Shown here: in pieces, positions 60,512-64,000 of the stretch
Numbering within the stretch: position 1 is the stretch's first letter
Layout: every line of letters begins with the position of its first letter
Assembly: GCA_963663665.2 (NCBI GenBank)
Contig: CAXXKP010000006.1
Coordinates: forward strand, 248,001 to 312,000
Direction of reading: 5' to 3'
Origin: SABI01 sp963663665
Lineage (GTDB): Bacteria > Spirochaetota > Spirochaetia > Sphaerochaetales > Sphaerochaetaceae
Length of the DNA: 64,000 nt
Notes under the pieces: generated by a model
Told to the model about the DNA's origin: nothing
Seen by the model: only the letters and a program-made list of their open reading frames with translations
The model's database searches: none
Made by a program: the position numbers and the translations under genes

Positions 60512-61432
60512 ATGGAACTCATATTGGGACAAACCCTCGCACTGTTGACAGCATTCTGTTTTGCACAAAACTCTTTAATTTATGCACACGTAGGTGCTAT
60601 TGTAAGCTCATCCACCACAGCCCATATTAGACTATGGATTGCAGTTCCGCTGATTCTCCTGATACACCTTATATTTATGGGAAATATAATCCCAATAGGG
60701 GTTCCCTTGCAGTCATGGATCCTTATTGGAATATCTGGTGCTCTAGGATTTTGTATTGCTGACTTATTCATCTTCAGTGCTCTTGTACAAATAGGGGCAA
60801 GGCAGACAATGGTTATTATGACAACGAGCCCTCTATTCTCTACTATTTTTGCATTCTTCATTGAAGAGGAAGTGATAACAGTATGGCAGACTTTTGGAAT
60901 GATAGTAACCTTGGTTGGGGTTGCCGGCGTAATTTTGGTTGATCGAAATAAAAAGAACACATCAAAAAAAGAACGTATAGAGTTCGGAGTATTATTCGCA
61001 CTGCTCGGTGCTATAACCCAAGCATTCGCTATGGTTCTTGCAAAAAAAGGAATGTCCGATATCGTCCCCCCCATTTCAGCAAATGTGATTAGACTTTTAT
61101 TTGGGTTGATTTCCCTTATAATATTCACTCTTATAAAAAAATCATTTTTTTCGGATTTTAAACTTTTTGCTAATAAACAACACAAAAAAGTACTTTGGCT
61201 ACTCGTGGCAGCTGCCGTTGTAGGACCGGTATTGGGCATATTTCTTAATCTTTGGGCTCTTACTATTGCACCAGTTGGAATAGTCACAACCCTCTCTCAG
61301 ATGACTCCTGTAATTCTCCTCCCTTTAGAGAAGTATGTTTTAAAGAAACAGGTAAGTTCTCTTACATCAATTGGAACAATCATTGCTGTCTTAGGAACGG
61401 TAATGTTATTTATTTCGCCTTCTACCTTGTAA
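60512..61432 (+). CDS. EamA/DMT-superfamily transporter
   Basis: About 306 residues with ten hydrophobic helices in two EamA repeats: first repeat ending MTTSPLFSTIFAFFIEEEV, second ending VTTLSQMTPVILLPLEKYVL. The proline-bearing helix 4/9 pattern is typical of RhaT/YdcZ-like metabolite exporters. ATG 60512 is the more natural start; a GTG at 60503 would add three residues. Substrate unknown. Confidence 0.88.
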   Translation: MELILGQTLALLTAFCFAQNSLIYAHVGAIVSSSTTAHIRLWIAVPLILLIHLIFMGNIIPIGVPLQSWILIGISGALGFCIADLFIFSALVQIGARQTMVIMTTSPLFSTIFAFFIEEEVITVWQTFGMIVTLVGVAGVILVDRNKKNTSKKERIEFGVLFALLGAITQAFAMVLAKKGMSDIVPPISANVIRLLFGLISLIIFTLIKKSFFSDFKLFANKQHKKVLWLLVAAAVVGPVLGIFLNLWALTIAPVGIVTTLSQMTPVILLPLEKYVLKKQVSSLTSIGTIIAVLGTVMLFISPSTL

Positions 61433-61498
61433 GACTCAATGGACAAAATGAATGCTATCCTTTAGTATATGATTAAATGTGATTGAGGAGTATTTTGT

Positions 61499-62692
61499 AT
61501 GGATTATGAACTCTCGTATGTACTAGTAAGCCCGTATACTGTTGCTAAAAGCAGAATTGGTGGTGTTCTTTCTAGACTCTTAACTCGTGTTGACTTGGAG
61601 TTAGTAGGTGCTCAAATATTTTTAGCTGATTCACAGTTTGCGAAAGAATATGCCTCTATTTTACAAGGTCAATTAGACCCATCAAACTCTTCAGCATCGT
61701 CATTATTAAGTGAATACGTTCTTCGAAACATAGCACCTACTGGAAGAAGAGAACACAGAACTCTCCTCCTTTTATTTAGAGGGCCTGAAGCTTGCAAGAA
61801 ATTAAGCGATATCTGTGGTGCACTCTATGCTGAAAATAGAAGTATTGAATCACTCACTGGTGAGACCATTAGAGATACGTACTCTGATTTAATTATTGAC
61901 CCAGAGACAGGTAAAGTCACATACTTTGAACCTGCAGTTCTTACTCCTAGAAATCATGCTAACGCATTAAAAACTTTAAGGTTGTTATCTTCTTGGTTGC
62001 CAGGACGACCCAATATTGTAGAAAATGTTACGTATGATAATCCGGACGCTATAGAAAGGACTCTTGTAATTATCAAGCCAGAGAATTGGAATTTTGCATC
62101 TTCTCGTCCTGGAACAATAATAGATATTTTTGCTCGTACAGGACTTCGAATAGTTGGAATGAAAGTCCATCGAATGAGCGTCAGTGAAGCTCTAGAATTT
62201 TATGGGCCAGTTCGGGAAGCTCTTGTTGAGAGACTTTCAACCCCGATAGGGAAACAGGCTAGAGAAATACTAGAAGGCGAATTTGGAATTCATCTCAGTA
62301 ACAAAACTGAGAAAATCCTTATTAAAAGTTTTGGAACTGAGTATGCAAATGATCAATTTGAACAAATTGTTGAATTCATGGCAGGTACTCGAAGTACAGA
62401 TTGTCCTCTAGAAAAAATTGAGCAACCTGGTAGTGTCAAAGTGATGATTCTGGTCTATGAGGGAGAACATGCAGTTAAGAAGATTAGAGACGTTCTAGGG
62501 CCCACAGATCCACTTAAAGCGCCTGTAGGAACAGTCAGACGCGAATTTGGTAGTAACATTATGGTAAATAGTGCCCACGCATCAGCAAGTTTAGAAAACG
62601 CTAGACGAGAGATGAATGTAGTAAGTATCCATCACAATATTTGTGGTGAAATTATTGATTCTTATCTTACTCTTCATGATCAGGATACGTAA
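61499..62692 (+). CDS. Protein with two nucleoside-diphosphate-kinase-like domains
   Basis: 397 residues. The N-terminal half (LSYVLVSPYTVAKSRIGGVL, GETIRDTYSD) follows the NDK fold order but lacks a catalytic His motif. The C-terminal half (from ~188) has RTLVIIKPENW, GLRIVGMKVHRMS, then a ~70-residue insertion, LVYEGEHAVKKIRDVLGPTDP, GTVRREFG and NSAHASAS, with the phosphorylated-type His360 in the NxxHxSxS loop. Ordinary NDK is ~140 residues, so this is a double-domain form. Shine-Dalgarno TGAGGAG precedes. NTP synthesis from NDP by the second domain is probable; the first is likely structural. Confidence 0.82.
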   Translation: MDYELSYVLVSPYTVAKSRIGGVLSRLLTRVDLELVGAQIFLADSQFAKEYASILQGQLDPSNSSASSLLSEYVLRNIAPTGRREHRTLLLLFRGPEACKKLSDICGALYAENRSIESLTGETIRDTYSDLIIDPETGKVTYFEPAVLTPRNHANALKTLRLLSSWLPGRPNIVENVTYDNPDAIERTLVIIKPENWNFASSRPGTIIDIFARTGLRIVGMKVHRMSVSEALEFYGPVREALVERLSTPIGKQAREILEGEFGIHLSNKTEKILIKSFGTEYANDQFEQIVEFMAGTRSTDCPLEKIEQPGSVKVMILVYEGEHAVKKIRDVLGPTDPLKAPVGTVRREFGSNIMVNSAHASASLENARREMNVVSIHHNICGEIIDSYLTLHDQDT

Positions 62693-62710
62693 AAAGAAAG
62701 ATTCCTTCCA

Positions 62711-62738
62711 TTGACTCCTCTTTAGATAGTGCTACAAT
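62711..62738 (+). promoter_or_regulatory. Promoter of the GyrI-like gene
   Basis: TTGACT (62711-62716), 16-base spacer, TACAAT (62733-62738), followed by Shine-Dalgarno AAAGGGAG before the ATG at 62758. Confidence 0.7.
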
Positions 62739-62757
62739 TAGACAAAAGGGAGTACAT

Positions 62758-63213
62758 ATGGAATATATTATCGAAGTTACAGACCGTGATGAAATTCCTT
62801 CTCTTATAATCCAACGAACCGTATCTTTTGAACATTTACGTGAGGAAGTTTCATCAACTTTAGAAGAACTCTATACGTATATAGAGAGTATTGGTTTACA
62901 GAAAGAAGAACCCGCTTTTGTTGCCTACAACAATCAGGATATGATGCATTTATCGATAGACATTGGATGTGTGGTAAAAGAAGCTTATCCTGGATATGGT
63001 TCAATAAAAAGTGGAGTGATACCTGCTGGGAAACGCGTTTCTTGCCTTTACAAAGGGGATTACAAATCGATGGGAGATGCATATTCTCATCTTTTCAGTT
63101 GGGTTAAGAATCATAAACTTCATGTAAAAGATACGTATTATGAATTTTACCTCAACTCTCCATTATATGTTGAAGGTACAGAACTCCTTACTAAGATTGA
63201 ATTATTGCTTTAA
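62758..63213 (+). CDS. GyrI-like/AraC effector-binding-domain protein
   Basis: 151 residues. Shows the GyrI-like fold order: LIIQRTVSFEHLREEV, PAFVAYNNQDMMHLSIDIGC, then PAGKRVSCLYKGDYKSMGDAYSHLF and TYYEFYLNSP. Free-standing domains of this kind bind small hydrophobic ligands or sequester regulators. There is no DNA-binding domain here. The neighbours give no further clue. Confidence 0.8.
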   Translation: MEYIIEVTDRDEIPSLIIQRTVSFEHLREEVSSTLEELYTYIESIGLQKEEPAFVAYNNQDMMHLSIDIGCVVKEAYPGYGSIKSGVIPAGKRVSCLYKGDYKSMGDAYSHLFSWVKNHKLHVKDTYYEFYLNSPLYVEGTELLTKIELLL

Positions 63214-63286
63214 ATTTAAGATAACTACTCCCAATAATCTCATTTCATGATATACTTGTACTATCTTAGTACCAAGGATAATCCAT

Positions 63287-63625
63287 ATGTATAAATTTGC
63301 TATTTTTGCATTCAATGGGAATACCACCTGTTTTGTCCATGTATTACTTAACGCCCTCGATATGAATAGTAAGGGGATGGAAGTAAAAATTGTACTTGAA
63401 GGTGAAGCTGTTACTGTGGTCAAACCTATGATTGAATCAAACAATCCTCTTTTTAAAAAAGTTGTCGATTTAAATTTGATTGATTGTATTTGTAAAGGAT
63501 GTTCTGCAAAACTCAATGTCTTAGAGTATAATGAAGCATCTTCACTTCCTGTAAAAGGAGAGATGAGTGGACACCCTTCATTCTCTTCATATATCGAAAA
63601 AGGGTACACTATTATCACCTTATAA
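63287..63625 (+). CDS. DsrE-family protein
   Basis: 112 residues. YKFAIFAFNGNTTCFVHVLLNALDM opens a DsrE/TusD-type alpha-beta fold, followed by VKIVLEGEAVTVV and DLNLIDCICKGCSAKLN. Two Cys (CICKGCS) sit where some DsrE proteins carry a sulfur-relay cysteine. The role may be sulfur handling or simple oligomeric binding; unproven. AAGGA lies ten bases upstream. Confidence 0.8.
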   Translation: MYKFAIFAFNGNTTCFVHVLLNALDMNSKGMEVKIVLEGEAVTVVKPMIESNNPLFKKVVDLNLIDCICKGCSAKLNVLEYNEASSLPVKGEMSGHPSFSSYIEKGYTIITL

Positions 63626-63643
63626 TTATTAGAGAGATTTCCT

Positions 63644-64000
63644 ATGAAAAACAATAAGATCCTCATCATCCTAATTGTCATATTCCTCCTTATTTGCTCT
63701 AGTCCAGCCTATTCAGCATTTACTTTCACTCTTGCACCAATTGATCCTCTATTTAGAGAATTTATGGCTGATCCCTATTCGAATTCAACAAGCTTTCGCC
63801 CCTTCTCTGTGAAGAATGAGGGAGGGGTTCCAAGAGGAATTCTTGCTGTCGATGGAGATAATGAGTATGTAGAAATTCCTTTTGAAGAGGAAGAATATGA
63901 AGGGCATCACGATTTTTACCAATTAAAAAGTGCTGCAAATATTGGATTAGCTCGCTTGGAGCTTGGTTTCTTCCAAATAGAAGGTTACATAAATGGAGGA
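63644..64000 (+). CDS. Secreted protein, N-terminal part (continues beyond window)
   Basis: Open from ATG 63644 to the window edge (119 codons), with AGAGAG upstream, 18 bases after the DsrE gene. A signal peptide (LIILIVIFLLICSSPAYS) is clear. The mature start FTFTLAPIDPLFREFMADPY then SNSTSFRPFSVKNEGGVPRG is aromatic and polar, like outer-membrane or periplasmic proteins. I cannot name the family from this part. Confidence 0.8.
   Translation, partial: MKNNKILIILIVIFLLICSSPAYSAFTFTLAPIDPLFREFMADPYSNSTSFRPFSVKNEGGVPRGILAVDGDNEYVEIPFEEEEYEGHHDFYQLKSAANIGLARLELGFFQIEGYINGG

Noticed and set aside
60580..61287. A 235-codon minus-strand open frame inside the EamA gene
   Set aside because: Antisense to a well-supported membrane transporter, with no start signal and shadow-like composition.

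Overview
The window is AT-rich DNA from a bacterium with a diderm-type envelope: it encodes periplasmic binding proteins, lipoproteins with lipoboxes and a probable outer-membrane barrel. Gene content and protein style (glgA-glgC, double-NDK-domain protein, two-domain NAD(P)HX repair enzyme, polyol ABC operon without its own ATPase) suggest an anaerobic spirochaete, perhaps Sphaerochaeta/Treponema-like. This placement is inference from remembered protein families; no rRNA or other decisive marker is present. Nearly all of the window is chromosomal housekeeping and transport DNA. Accessory DNA is limited to one intact-looking IS3-family element, a decayed group II intron and a scrap of an ISL3-type transposase.

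Layout. 1-1.7 kb: end of glgA and all of glgC (glycogen synthesis). 1.7-4.2 kb (minus): coupled operon of NAD(P)HX repair enzyme, membrane protein and degenerate Nudix protein. 4.2-7.1 kb: NikR-like regulator translationally coupled to a ZnuCBA-type metal importer, with a dyad over the promoter. 7.1-11 kb: TPP riboswitch followed by thiB-thiP-thiQ. 11-12.6 kb: a probable outer-membrane protein and a caspase-like lipoprotein. 12.6-17.3 kb (minus): uvrB, htrA, MATE. 17.5-20.5 kb: glnS and an amidohydrolase. 20.5-23.1 kb (minus): RlmK-type rRNA methyltransferase with a giant 12-copy repeat tail. 23.2-26.1 kb: unknown gene, phosphomannomutase/phosphoglucomutase, galE, tRNA-Asn. 26.5-29.3 kb (minus): diguanylate cyclase and polysaccharide deacetylase around a transposase scrap. 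29.3-30.8 kb: IS3-family insertion. 30.9-36.7 kb: mixed single genes (glyoxalase-like, MATE, ATP-grasp, GNAT, NCS2 permease, zinc-ribbon membrane protein). 36.9-37.9 kb: decayed group II intron. 37.9-41.8 kb (minus): a 1268-residue nucleotidase-like lipoprotein with two near-identical pseudoenzyme modules. 41.9-45.3 kb: RlmI, a 56-residue basic protein, YidD, uridine kinase and two unknown proteins. 45.4-48.9 kb (minus): ketose 3-epimerase, FGGY kinase, MFS. 48.9-58.2 kb: gamma carbonic anhydrase, then a LacI-controlled polyol/sugar operon. 58.3-64 kb: HAD phosphatase, small membrane protein, FAH-family enzyme, EamA transporter, double NDK protein, GyrI-like, DsrE-like and the start of a secreted protein.

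How the parts fit. Carbon metabolism dominates. The polyol operon (regulator, binding protein, two permeases, kinase, zinc dehydrogenase, two SDRs) and the nearby epimerase-kinase pair together give import, oxidation to ketose, epimerisation and phosphorylation. GlgA/GlgC, phosphohexomutase and GalE link hexose phosphates to storage and surface polysaccharide. Two 23S rRNA methyltransferases (RlmK-like, RlmI-like) are present. The least ordinary items are the nucleotidase with duplicated dead modules, the RlmK with a polyampholyte repeat tail, the NikR-like regulator lacking most nickel ligands beside a zinc-type importer, and two promoters placed so that the transcript should start at the ATG.
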